Origin: Thioalkalivibrio sp.
GTDB taxonomy: Bacteria; Pseudomonadota; Gammaproteobacteria; Ectothiorhodospirales; Ectothiorhodospiraceae
NCBI GenBank assembly: GCA_003555285.1
Contig: PWGH01000068.1
Coordinates: 1-13,248 of the forward strand
Length of the DNA stretch: 13,248 nucleotides
Direction of reading: 5' to 3'
In this document: positions 6,557-12,500 of the stretch, piece by piece
Numbering within the stretch: the first letter of the stretch is position 1
Layout of the letters: every line of letters starts with the position of its first letter
Notes under the pieces: model-generated
Database searches by the model: none
Told to the model about the DNA's origin: nothing
What the model saw: the letters and a program-made list of their open reading frames with translations, nothing else
Made by a program: the position numbers and the translations under genes

Positions 6557-6953
6557 CGAGCCGGGGTGCCCGTGCGACTGCGTAGAAAAGGGCCCCGGCG
6601 GATGCGGGTGGTACGACGGGCGGTTCCAACGCCCAAGCCGCCGAATCAGGCGCCGGCGACCGGTAAGTCACTGAGGGGAAACCCTCGGACCGGTTGTCCA
6701 CAGATTCTGTGGATAACTCTGTGGATGCTTTGTCGCTAACTCCCCGAAACCCTGGCTGCCACTACCCTGCGGCGTGTCTGGGCAGTTTTTGCCCAGTGCT
6801 GCAAGCCATTGTTTTTTCAGGCCTAGGAATTTTTCTCATGCCACAAGCGAAACCTGCTGGGGACGCCGCGCGCCGGCCTGCGAGTGCATAAAACCATGTG
6901 CATAACAAGAGGGCGCCGCACTCCTTTTCAAGCGAAATCGGACCGTTTTCGCG
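6557..6953. other. Gene-free intergenic stretch between ubiI and the gcv leader
   Basis: About 400 bp with no supported gene. It holds the DnaA-box-like cluster at 6694-6728, a 7-bp-stem hairpin ctgggca/tgcccag (6778-6784 with 6790-6796), and two T-runs at 6812-6836 that stand out in this GC-rich DNA. A repeated octamer gtgcataa lies at 6884-6891 and 6898-6905. Near the ubiI end, a gcgaaa/tttcgc pair around 6931-6953 could form a weak hairpin, but it lacks a clear T-run, so no convincing ubiI terminator was found. Confidence 0.5.
6694..6728. other. Cluster of three DnaA-box-like sequences
   Basis: TTGTCCACA (6694-6702, plus strand) is one mismatch from TTATCCACA. TGTGGATAA (6708-6716) is a perfect DnaA box on the minus strand. 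TGTGGATGC (6720-6728) is a third, weaker copy with two mismatches. Boxes 1 and 2 form an inverted repeat with 11-bp arms centred on 6705. Boxes 2 and 3 are direct repeats (tctgtggat) 12 bp apart. DnaA binding is inferred from sequence only. Confidence 0.6.
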
Positions 6954-8126
6954 CTACCCCAGAGCCTGCCGGGCGAAAAAACGTTTCAGCGACGGATGGT
7001 GCTCCACCTGCTCCACGCCGAAGGCGCGCGCGACGGCCACCGGCGTCAGCGCGGAATCGAAGAGCCAGCGCAGGCCCTCCATCGAACGCAGCATCAACTC
7101 GTTCTGCATCCGCCGCTGTCGGGTGTACGCCCGCAGCGGGCCGGGATGACCGGGATCCTGGCTGACCCCCTGGGGCAGCCCTTCCAACAGAGCCTGCACG
7201 TCGCCCAGCCCCAGGTTCAGCCCCTGCCCGGCGAGCGGATGAATGGTGTGGGCGGCATCGCCCACCAAGACCAGACGCCCACGGCTGTAGTCCTCAGCGT
7301 GACGCCCGATCAGCGGAAACGCCGCGCGCGGCGACACCGACTCGATGGCCCCCAGGCGGCCGCCCAGCGCCTCGGACAGAACCTGGGAAAAGGCTGCATC
7401 GTCCAGCGCCAGCACCGACTCGGCGGCATAGTCCGGTTGGGACCAGACGATCGAACAGCGACCATCGGACAGCGGCAGAAAGGCCAGGATGTCGGAATGG
7501 TCGAAGCGCTGCCAGGCCGTGTCCTGGTGCGGGAAAGCGGTTAGGACCGTCGCCACCACACCGCTGGCGTGATAGGGATGCTCGCGCACCGGAATACCGG
7601 CGCGCTCGCGCAACGGCGAGCGGGCGCCGTCGGCCGCCACCAGCAGCCGAGCGCCCAGGATCCCTTCGCCCCGCAGGTGCACGTCGATGCGGTCGGTTCG
7701 CCAGTCCAGCGCCCGCCAGTCGGTTTCCGGAAACAGCACGGCCGGGCTGGCGGCGAGCGCGTCCCACAGACTCGCCTCCAGCGCCTGATGCTCCACCGTC
7801 CAGCCCAGGCACGGTACGCCGAGTTCATCGGCATCGAAGTGCAGGCTCGCCCGGCTGTTCGCGTCCCACACGGCCATGCGCCCAAAGGCGTGCGCGCGCC
7901 GCTGCTGCACGGCCTCGGCCACACCCAGGCCTTCCAGCAACGCCATCGACGCCGCATTCAGCGTGGCGACGCGCGTCACCGGCGTCGCCGCACTGAATTC
8001 GGGGCGCGGGTGGCGCTCCAACAGCGCCACCCGACGCCCGGCCTGCACCAGACCGAGGGCCGTGGCGGCGCCGACCGCACCGCCGCCGACCACCACCACA
8101 TCGAAATCCTGTCGAGATCCACTCAT
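6954..8126 (-). CDS. ubiI: UbiH/UbiF/VisC-family FAD monooxygenase, probable 2-polyprenylphenol hydroxylase UbiI
   Basis: A 390-residue flavoprotein monooxygenase. The FAD-binding motif is VVVGGGAVGAATALGLVQAG (11-30), the DG motif is LLVAADGARSPLR (161-173), and the GD motif is LVLVGDAAHTIHPLAGQGLNLG (285-306). The hydroxylases of this family act on ring carbons of ubiquinone precursors with O2 and NAD(P)H. UbiI (VisC) performs the C5 hydroxylation. Assignment rests on the GD motif and on the conserved ubiH-ubiI order; substrate position cannot be read from sequence. The ATG at 8126 was chosen because GGAGGG precedes it by seven bases; an upstream in-frame ATG at 8183 would add 19 residues with no family similarity. 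The start overlaps the stop of a mini-ORF (ATGA at 8123-8126). Confidence 0.88.
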   Translation of the reverse strand: MSGSRQDFDVVVVGGGAVGAATALGLVQAGRRVALLERHPRPEFSAATPVTRVATLNAASMALLEGLGVAEAVQQRRAHAFGRMAVWDANSRASLHFDADELGVPCLGWTVEHQALEASLWDALAASPAVLFPETDWRALDWRTDRIDVHLRGEGILGARLLVAADGARSPLRERAGIPVREHPYHASGVVATVLTAFPHQDTAWQRFDHSDILAFLPLSDGRCSIVWSQPDYAAESVLALDDAAFSQVLSEALGGRLGAIESVSPRAAFPLIGRHAEDYSRGRLVLVGDAAHTIHPLAGQGLNLGLGDVQALLEGLPQGVSQDPGHPGPLRAYTRQRRMQNELMLRSMEGLRWLFDSALTPVAVARAFGVEQVEHHPSLKRFFARQALG

Positions 8127-8210
8127 GCCCAACCCTCCATGATGCCGAGCCCTCGTCCACTGCGATCCCGATTCATGACGCATCCCCGTTCATGACGCAT
8201 CCCCGTTCAT
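8123..8210 (-). other. Chain of three ATGA-linked mini-ORFs joining ubiH to ubiI
   Basis: The 80-bp ubiH-ubiI gap reads, on the minus strand, as three ORFs placed end to end: 8210-8190 (MNGDAS, stop), 8193-8173 (MNGDAS, stop) and 8176-8123 (MNRDRSGRGLGIMEGWA, stop). The first ATG overlaps the ubiH TGA, each later ATG overlaps the preceding TGA, and the last TGA overlaps the ubiI ATG. That gives four successive ATGA overlaps. The third ORF contains the ubiI Shine-Dalgarno GGAGGG. The peptides are unlikely to have functions of their own. A role in handing ribosomes from ubiH to ubiI is inference. Confidence 0.5.
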
Positions 8211-8222
8211 GCCGAATCCCGG
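8172..8222 (-). repeat. 17-bp tandem repeats across the ubiH stop codon
   Basis: ttcatgacgcatccccg is present at 8172-8188 and, identically, at 8189-8205. A diverged third copy, ttcatgccgaatcccgg, at 8206-8222 contains the last ubiH codons and its TGA. The repeats create the iterated ATGA start/stop overlaps of the mini-ORF chain. Confidence 0.9.
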
Positions 8223-9550
8223 CTGGCGTCGAACGGCGGCAACGCGCGCAGGGTGTGTCGCGGCAGGGGCTGCAGGCCCATGGCCTGCGCGGCAAAGAAC
8301 CGGCGCAGGGGATCGATGCGATCGAGCGCCAGCATGCCGCTGCCCAGCACATGCCCGAGCGCACCGGAAAACCCGTCCCCGCTGATCAGCAGACCGCGGG
8401 CCAGGAAGTCGGTGACCGCAGCCACCCGGTCGATGTCCGCCGCACGCGCCCGGGCATAACCGACGAGCAGCTCCGGGGCACCGGGATCGGCGGCATTCAG
8501 CACACGGCCAGCGAGCACCGCCACATCGCGCAGCGCGAGATTCAGCCCCTGCCCCGCCACCGGGTGCAGGCCATGAGCGACGTTGCCGACCAGCGCCAGG
8601 CGCTCGGCATACAGCCGCTGGGCGCGGACCTGTTCCAGTGGAAAGCGGGCAACCGGTCCGAAGGCCCGCAGACGGCCCAGGCGCCACCCGAAGCGTTGTT
8701 GCAGCGCCGCCATGCGCGCGGCCTCCGGCAGCGCCAGGCGGTCGTCACAGACCTCCGGTGGGGCCACCCAGACCACGTTCATACGCCCGCTGGCCTGCGG
8801 CAGCAGCGCCAGCGGGCCTTCCGGGGTGAAGCGCTCGAAGGCGCGGCCCCGATGCGCCCGAGCCGGAATCACATCGAACACCAACGCGTCGGCCGCATAG
8901 CGCCGGCGCCGCACTTCGATACCGGCGGCAGCTCGGGTGGCCGACTGCGTCCCGTCGGCGGCAATCACCAGCCGCGCCGCCAGCCGCCGCTGCCCGTCGG
9001 GACCCTCCAGCGTGACCTCCCGGCGCATCCCAGCCTCGGCGGCCAGGGCCGTGCACTGCGTCTGCTCGAGGACCCTGGCCCCCGAGAGCGGCAGCGCCCG
9101 GGCCAGAATCGCCTCCAGATGGGCGGCCGGCACCACCTGCCCCAGCGCCGACACGCCGTGACTGCGGGCATCCATCGTCACGCTCCCCAGGCCGCCGTGG
9201 CGGCTGACATGGATCTCCCGGATCGGCGCCGCCTGCGCCGCGAGCGCGGCCGCAAAGCCGAGATCGTCCAGCAACTGCATCGATCCGGCCGACAGAGCGT
9301 AGCCACGGGTATCCGGTCTGGCACCCGGGTCCGTCAGGCCCGAATCGGCCGGACTCGGGTGTGCCGCGCTCGGGTGTGCCGCGCTCGGGTCCGTCAACGT
9401 CGGCTCTGCCGACCCCGAATTCGCCTTCAGCCGGCCGCGTTCCGCCAGCACCACGTCGAGCCCGCCGCGCGCGAGCGTACCGGCCAGCAGGGTCCCGACC
9501 GGACCTGCGCCGATGATCAGGATGTCGCAGGGCTTGGGCTGCGCTGCCAT
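8207..9550 (-). CDS. ubiH: 2-octaprenyl-6-methoxyphenol hydroxylase UbiH (FAD monooxygenase)
   Basis: A 447-residue member of the UbiH/COQ6 family that hydroxylates ring carbon C1 in ubiquinone synthesis. The FAD motif is ILIIGAGPVGTLLAGTLARG (10-29), the DG motif is LVIAADGTQSATRAAAGI (194-211), and LALVGNVAHGLHPVAGQGLNLALRDV (318-343) carries GN in place of GD, a hallmark of UbiH over UbiI. The protein is longer than the usual 390-410 residues because of an insertion at about 41-78, rich in Ser/Ala/Pro/Asp and containing PSAAH twice and LTDP twice. It sits between the first beta strand and the DTRGYALS motif. The ATG at 9550 overlaps the pepP stop by one base (TGATG); a longer upstream reading lies inside pepP and is rejected. 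Confidence 0.9.
   Translation of the reverse strand: MAAQPKPCDILIIGAGPVGTLLAGTLARGGLDVVLAERGRLKANSGSAEPTLTDPSAAHPSAAHPSPADSGLTDPGARPDTRGYALSAGSMQLLDDLGFAAALAAQAAPIREIHVSRHGGLGSVTMDARSHGVSALGQVVPAAHLEAILARALPLSGARVLEQTQCTALAAEAGMRREVTLEGPDGQRRLAARLVIAADGTQSATRAAAGIEVRRRRYAADALVFDVIPARAHRGRAFERFTPEGPLALLPQASGRMNVVWVAPPEVCDDRLALPEAARMAALQQRFGWRLGRLRAFGPVARFPLEQVRAQRLYAERLALVGNVAHGLHPVAGQGLNLALRDVAVLAGRVLNAADPGAPELLVGYARARAADIDRVAAVTDFLARGLLISGDGFSGALGHVLGSGMLALDRIDPLRRFFAAQAMGLQPLPRHTLRALPPFDASRDSA
9356..9385 (-). repeat. Two 15-bp tandem repeats within the ubiH insertion
   Basis: cgggtgtgccgcgct is repeated exactly at 9356-9370 and 9371-9385, encoding the doubled PSAAH. The 11-mer cgggtccgtca flanks the region at 9325-9335 and 9386-9396, encoding the repeated LTDP. 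The in-frame period expanded the protein without breaking it. Confidence 0.85.
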
Positions 9551-10932
9551 CAGGCCGGCTCGCCCGGGGCCGGATCCCGCGCAACCACCCGATCCGGCGC
9601 CTCGGACCCGGCCATGCAGGCCTCGATCTCGGCCACCGTCTTCGGGCAATCCCCGCTCAGGATATCGTGCCCCGAGCGCGTCACGGCGACATCGTCCTCG
9701 ATCCGGATGCCGATGCCGCGCAGGCGCTTCGGCGCCGGAGCCCGCGGCCCGAAGTACAGGCCCGGCTCGACCGTCAGGACCATCCCCGGCTCGAGCTGGC
9801 GCCAGGCGTCGCCGACCCGGTAATCGCCGACATCGTGCACATCGAGGCCCAGCCAATGCCCGGTCCGGTGCATGTAATACGGCTTGTAGGCCTCCTTGCG
9901 GATCAGGTCCGCGGGCTTGCCCTTCAGCACGCCGAGTTCGCGCAGGCCGCGGGTGATCACCGCCACCGCGGCATCGTGCGGATCGTTCCAGTGATTCCCC
10001 GGCGCGACCTTGGCGATCGCCGCCGCCTGCGCCTCCAGCACCACCTCGTAGACCTCGCGCTGCGCCGGCGTGAAGCGACCCGACACCGGAAAGGTCCGGG
10101 TGATGTCCGACGCGTAGCCCTGGTATTCACAGCCGGCGTCGATCAGCAGCAGATCGCCGGCGCGCAGCACCGCGCGGTTCTCGATGTAGTGCAGGATGCA
10201 GCCGTTCTCGCCGCCGCCGACGATCGAATGGTAGGCCGGCTCGGTGCCATGGCGCCGGAACTCGTGCAGCAGCTCGGCCTCGATTTCGTATTCGGCGAGT
10301 CCTGGCCGGCAGGCCTGCATCGCGCGCCGGTGCGCCTGCGTGGAGATCGCCGCGGCGTGGCGCATCATGCGCAGTTCGCCGGCCTGCTTGAACAGCCGCT
10401 GCTCGTGCAGATGGTGCTCGAGTACCACGAAGTCGTGCGGAGCCCGCACGCCGGCCCGGGCCTTCGCGCGCACCTGCTTGACCCAGCCGAACAGGCGCTG
10501 ATCCAGCGTCTGGCTGGACCCGAAGGGCGCGCACAGCGTCGCGCGGTTCTCCATCAGCCCGGGCAGGATGTCGCCGATGTCCGCGATCGGAAACGCACAA
10601 TCGGCGCCGTGGTCGGCCATTGCGCCGTCCGGGCCGGCGCGCCGGCCATTCCAGGTCTCCATGTCCGGATCGCGGTCGCGCACGAACAGGATGTATTCGC
10701 CGGCCTCGCGCCCCGGCACCAGCACTGCGACCGCCTCCGGCTCGCCAAACCCGGTCAGGTACAGAAAGTCGCTGTCCTGGCGAAACGGGTATTCGACATC
10801 GCGGTTGCGCAGGCGCTCGCTGGCGGCCGGGATCACCGCGATGGCATCGGTGCCCAGCGACTGCATCAGGCGCTTGCGGCGATCGGCAAAGGCCTTCGGG
10901 GTGATGCGCGGGGCCTTGGTGCCGGCGCTCAT
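9550..10932 (-). CDS. pepP: Xaa-Pro aminopeptidase (aminopeptidase P)
   Basis: A 460-residue M24B metallopeptidase that removes the N-terminal residue from peptides with proline at position two. The N-terminal domain (about 8-175) starts ITPKAFADRRKRLMQSLG and includes YPFRQDSDFLYLTGF. The pita-bread catalytic domain follows. The five metal ligands are visible: D265 (LLLIDAG), D276 (ASDITRTFP), H359 (HRTGHWLGLDVHD), E389 (TVEPGLYF) and E412 (RIEDDV). They match the spacing in E. coli PepP, so the enzyme should be active with two Mn(II) ions in the cytoplasm. The ATG at 10932 overlaps the stop of the preceding 45-codon ORF (ATGA) and lacks its own Shine-Dalgarno. The stop overlaps the ubiH start. 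Confidence 0.96.
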   Translation of the reverse strand: MSAGTKAPRITPKAFADRRKRLMQSLGTDAIAVIPAASERLRNRDVEYPFRQDSDFLYLTGFGEPEAVAVLVPGREAGEYILFVRDRDPDMETWNGRRAGPDGAMADHGADCAFPIADIGDILPGLMENRATLCAPFGSSQTLDQRLFGWVKQVRAKARAGVRAPHDFVVLEHHLHEQRLFKQAGELRMMRHAAAISTQAHRRAMQACRPGLAEYEIEAELLHEFRRHGTEPAYHSIVGGGENGCILHYIENRAVLRAGDLLLIDAGCEYQGYASDITRTFPVSGRFTPAQREVYEVVLEAQAAAIAKVAPGNHWNDPHDAAVAVITRGLRELGVLKGKPADLIRKEAYKPYYMHRTGHWLGLDVHDVGDYRVGDAWRQLEPGMVLTVEPGLYFGPRAPAPKRLRGIGIRIEDDVAVTRSGHDILSGDCPKTVAEIEACMAGSEAPDRVVARDPAPGEPA

Positions 10933-11066
10933 CGGGGCGCCTGCAGCGCGGCGCTCATCGGATTAACGTTCATCGGGTTCTTCCTCGGCGTCGGCTTCAT
11001 CGCAGCGGCAGTCATGGGGGCGTTGATCGGGGCACTCATCGCGGAACGGATCGGCGCGGCACTCAT
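10929..11066 (-). CDS. 45-codon bridging ORF between ygfB and pepP, function unknown
   Basis: This ORF exactly fills the ygfB-pepP gap. Its ATG (11066-11064) overlaps the ygfB TGA, and its TGA (10931-10929) overlaps the pepP ATG, both as ATGA. The 45-residue product starts MSAAPIRSAMSAPINAPMTA and ends NPMSAALQAPR. It has six methionines, each opening a unit of 15-27 bases that begins ATGA and often reads M(S/T)A. The pepP N-terminus itself begins MSAGTKAP, as if the pepP start region had been copied repeatedly. No Shine-Dalgarno precedes it. It may be a real coupling ORF, a small protein, or repeat debris. No homology is recognised. Confidence 0.4.
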   Translation of the reverse strand: MSAAPIRSAMSAPINAPMTAAAMKPTPRKNPMNVNPMSAALQAPR

Positions 11067-11668
11067 TGGAGGGCGATCGGTGCGTTGGGCGGCGGCGGCG
11101 GATTGAGTTCATCGGACAACAGCATCACCCCCATGCGAACGTATTCGCAGAGTTCGGCGAAGGCCTGTTCGTCGTCCTCGTCGCCGCGGACCTCGGCCTC
11201 GATACGGGCGATCTCGGCGAAGTCCCGCAGGATTTCGGTGGCCTCGGGCGAGGGCTTCAGGCCGCCCAGCCGGCGCGTCTGGCCAAGACCACCGAGGAAG
11301 CCCTCGACCCACTCGCCCAGCGCCCGGCTGCGCTCGGACAGGTCTTCGCCATCGTCCGGCAACGGCAACGCAAAACCGAGCCCGGGGTCGTTCAACGCCC
11401 GCAGCACCTGGAGCCGCAGCGCCTGGACCGCCTGCGCCAAGGCCTGTTCGTGCTCCAGCGAGTCCGGATCGGCCGCGCCGAGCACGGGCATCAGGCTCGC
11501 GCCGGACTGTCCGGGGTCGGCCACCAGCGATCCGGTCAGCAGGCCCTGCGCGGCAGCGGCCGAGCAGGCCCGTCCGGTGGCATACAACAAGGGTTCCAGG
11601 GTCTGCGGATCGACGTGCTGCGGGCGATCCTCCGGCGACGCCGGGTCAAAGTCCGGGTCCAGCGGCAT
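11063..11668 (-). CDS. ygfB: YgfB/UPF0149 family protein
   Basis: A 201-residue protein of the UPF0149 (YgfB/YecA) family. Helical motifs typical of the family are AAAAQGLLTG (37-46), WVEGFLGGLGQ (120-130), EILRDFAEIARIE (145-157) and AFAELCEYVRMGVMLLSDEL (169-188). The biochemical role is poorly defined. In Pseudomonas aeruginosa YgfB is linked to beta-lactam resistance through repression of ampDh3, but transfer of that role here is speculative. The ATG at 11668 overlaps the stop of the upstream gene by one base (TGATG) and has a good GGAGG seven bases before it (complement of 11676-11680). The acidic N-terminal 20 residues are longer than usual. Its position before pepP-ubiH-ubiI is the conserved gammaproteobacterial order. 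Confidence 0.92.
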   Translation of the reverse strand: MPLDPDFDPASPEDRPQHVDPQTLEPLLYATGRACSAAAAQGLLTGSLVADPGQSGASLMPVLGAADPDSLEHEQALAQAVQALRLQVLRALNDPGLGFALPLPDDGEDLSERSRALGEWVEGFLGGLGQTRRLGGLKPSPEATEILRDFAEIARIEAEVRGDEDDEQAFAELCEYVRMGVMLLSDELNPPPPPNAPIALQ

Positions 11669-11970
11669 CAGAAGGCCTCCAGGCGTGCTTCGTAGGGGAA
11701 CAACAGCATGCGGTAGACCCGGTCGCCGAACTGCATGTGGGTGAACGCGGGCTCACCGAGGCGTATGGCGTTGCCGCCCGAGGCGGACAGGCCGCGCAGG
11801 CCGAAATGCCCCCCGGCGATCAGTTCCTCGAGCACGGCCTCGAGTTCCTCGCGCGCGATGGTGCCGGTGTTGTCGACGATCCGGCAGGGGTTGCCGTTGT
11901 GGGCGACCGATTCCAGCACGGTTGCATCGGGTCCCGGGGCAGGTATCGGTGTCATGCGGCGTGCGCTCAT
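11668..11970 (-). CDS. Conserved-looking small protein of unknown function, first gene of the ubi operon
   Basis: A 100-residue ORF that I do not recognise. After a Pro-rich, probably disordered N-terminus (1-15) come ESVAHNGNPCRIVDNTGTI, a likely helix REELEAVLEELIAGG (40-54), a Gly-rich segment GLRGLSASGGNAIRLG (57-72) and a hydrophobic, aromatic C-terminus VYRMLLFPYEARLEAF. No signal peptide, membrane segment or metal motif is evident. It is supported as a gene by its TGATG overlap with ygfB and by the good ygfB ribosome binding site placed in its final codons. The start is uncertain: ATGs at 11970 and 11955 both lack a Shine-Dalgarno. A predicted promoter leaves only about 18 bases of leader. 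Confidence 0.65.
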   Translation of the reverse strand: MSARRMTPIPAPGPDATVLESVAHNGNPCRIVDNTGTIAREELEAVLEELIAGGHFGLRGLSASGGNAIRLGEPAFTHMQFGDRVYRMLLFPYEARLEAF

Positions 11971-11993
11971 GGGAAGTCATCAGGCGGTCAGTC

Positions 11994-12022
11994 ATTGTGG
12001 CGACGCGAAACCGCCCCCGCAA
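11994..12022 (-). promoter_or_regulatory. Candidate promoter of the hypothetical-ygfB-pepP-ubiH-ubiI operon
   Basis: The minus strand reads TTGCGG (12022-12017), a 17-bp spacer, then CACAAT (11999-11994). This predicts a start near 11988 and a very short leader before the ATG at 11970. The match is moderate. Confidence 0.4.
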
Positions 12023-12094
12023 CCGCCCCCCCTCGACGCCCGGAAAAGACCGCATCGGGCCGCCGGCCGGCCCGTCCGCCGCGGGCGCCGCCTG

Positions 12095-12166
12095 GGCCAC
12101 TGTCAGGCCCCCTGCCGGACCCCTGCCGGACCTCTGTCAGGACCCCCTGCCGGGGCCACTGTCAGG
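12095..12166. repeat. Degenerate repeats in the divergent promoter region
   Basis: ggccactgtcagg occurs at 12095-12107 and 12154-12166, with a related cctctgtcagg at 12131-12141. Between them ccctgccggac is exactly tandem at 12110-12120 and 12121-12131. The array lies between the two divergent promoters, about 20 bp from the plus-strand -35 box. Confidence 0.75.
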
Positions 12167-12187
12167 GGCCCCGGGCCGAGTCTCCGG

Positions 12188-12217
12188 TTGACGCTCGGAC
12201 GGCGGCACTCCTAGACT
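12188..12217 (+). promoter_or_regulatory. Sigma-70-type promoter of the ZapB-like gene-zapA unit
   Basis: TTGACG (12188-12193) and TAGACT (12212-12217) are separated by 18 bp. Five of six -35 bases match the consensus. Transcription would start near 12224, giving a leader of about 45 bases. Confidence 0.6.
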
Positions 12218-12269
12218 CTGTCGAGGACGTGCACGCACCGCTATTCAACCGGGCCCGGGGAATACGCCA

Positions 12270-12500
12270 ATGGACACCACTCATGCCGCGGCACTCGATG
12301 CCGCCGTCGATCATGTGGAGGGCGCCGTGCGGCGCCTGTTGGATCGCTGTGCCGCCCTGCAGGAAGAGAACGCCTTGCTGCACGAACAGCTTCGGCAGGT
12401 GCGCACCGAACGTGCAGCCGCGAAGGAACGTACCGAACAGGCCCGGCAACGGGTCGAGAGCATGATCTCCCGTCTGCGCACCATGGAGCACCCTGAATGA
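12270..12500 (+). CDS. ZapB-like coiled-coil protein (TIGR02449-type) upstream of zapA
   Basis: A 76-residue, almost wholly helical protein with heptad-like spacing from about residue 10 to 72, including LLDRCAALQEENALLHEQL, followed by a Lys/Arg/Glu-rich region and MISRLRTME. It matches the small coiled-coil family found directly upstream of zapA in many gammaproteobacteria, which resembles the division protein ZapB. A role in Z-ring organisation with ZapA is inferred from that position. A weak GGGGA lies about ten bases before the ATG. Its TGA overlaps the zapA ATG (ATGA at 12497-12500), so the two are translationally coupled. Confidence 0.85.
   Translation: MDTTHAAALDAAVDHVEGAVRRLLDRCAALQEENALLHEQLRQVRTERAAAKERTEQARQRVESMISRLRTMEHPE

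Noticed and set aside
6694..6840. A chromosomal replication origin (oriC)
   Set aside because: Three boxes and nearby T-runs are suggestive, but no dnaA, dnaN, rpmH or mnmG is present and the classical box array is incomplete. Kept only as a DnaA-box finding.
6694..6891. 65-codon plus-strand ORF starting with TTG, or a 17-codon version from the ATG at 6838
   Set aside because: The start lies within the DnaA-box cluster, there is no convincing ribosome binding site, and the composition is not protein-like.
8127..8183. Longer UbiI start at the ATG at 8183
   Set aside because: The added 19 residues show no family similarity, and the ATG at 8126 has GGAGGG at ideal spacing directly before the FAD-binding motif.
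8192..9823. 543-codon plus-strand ORF opposite ubiH
   Set aside because: Shadow of ubiH and pepP, Arg/His/Gln-rich with no domain. It includes the antisense of the ubiH repeat insertion.
9551..9856. N-terminal extension of UbiH by about 100 residues
   Set aside because: It lies entirely inside pepP in another frame, is Arg/Gly-rich, and the FAD motif starts right after the ATG at 9550.
9667..11106. Plus-strand ORF ending in a hydrophobic, membrane-like tail (about 10965-11090)
   Set aside because: The apparent transmembrane segment is the antisense reading of the Met-headed repeats between ygfB and pepP. The rest is the shadow of pepP.
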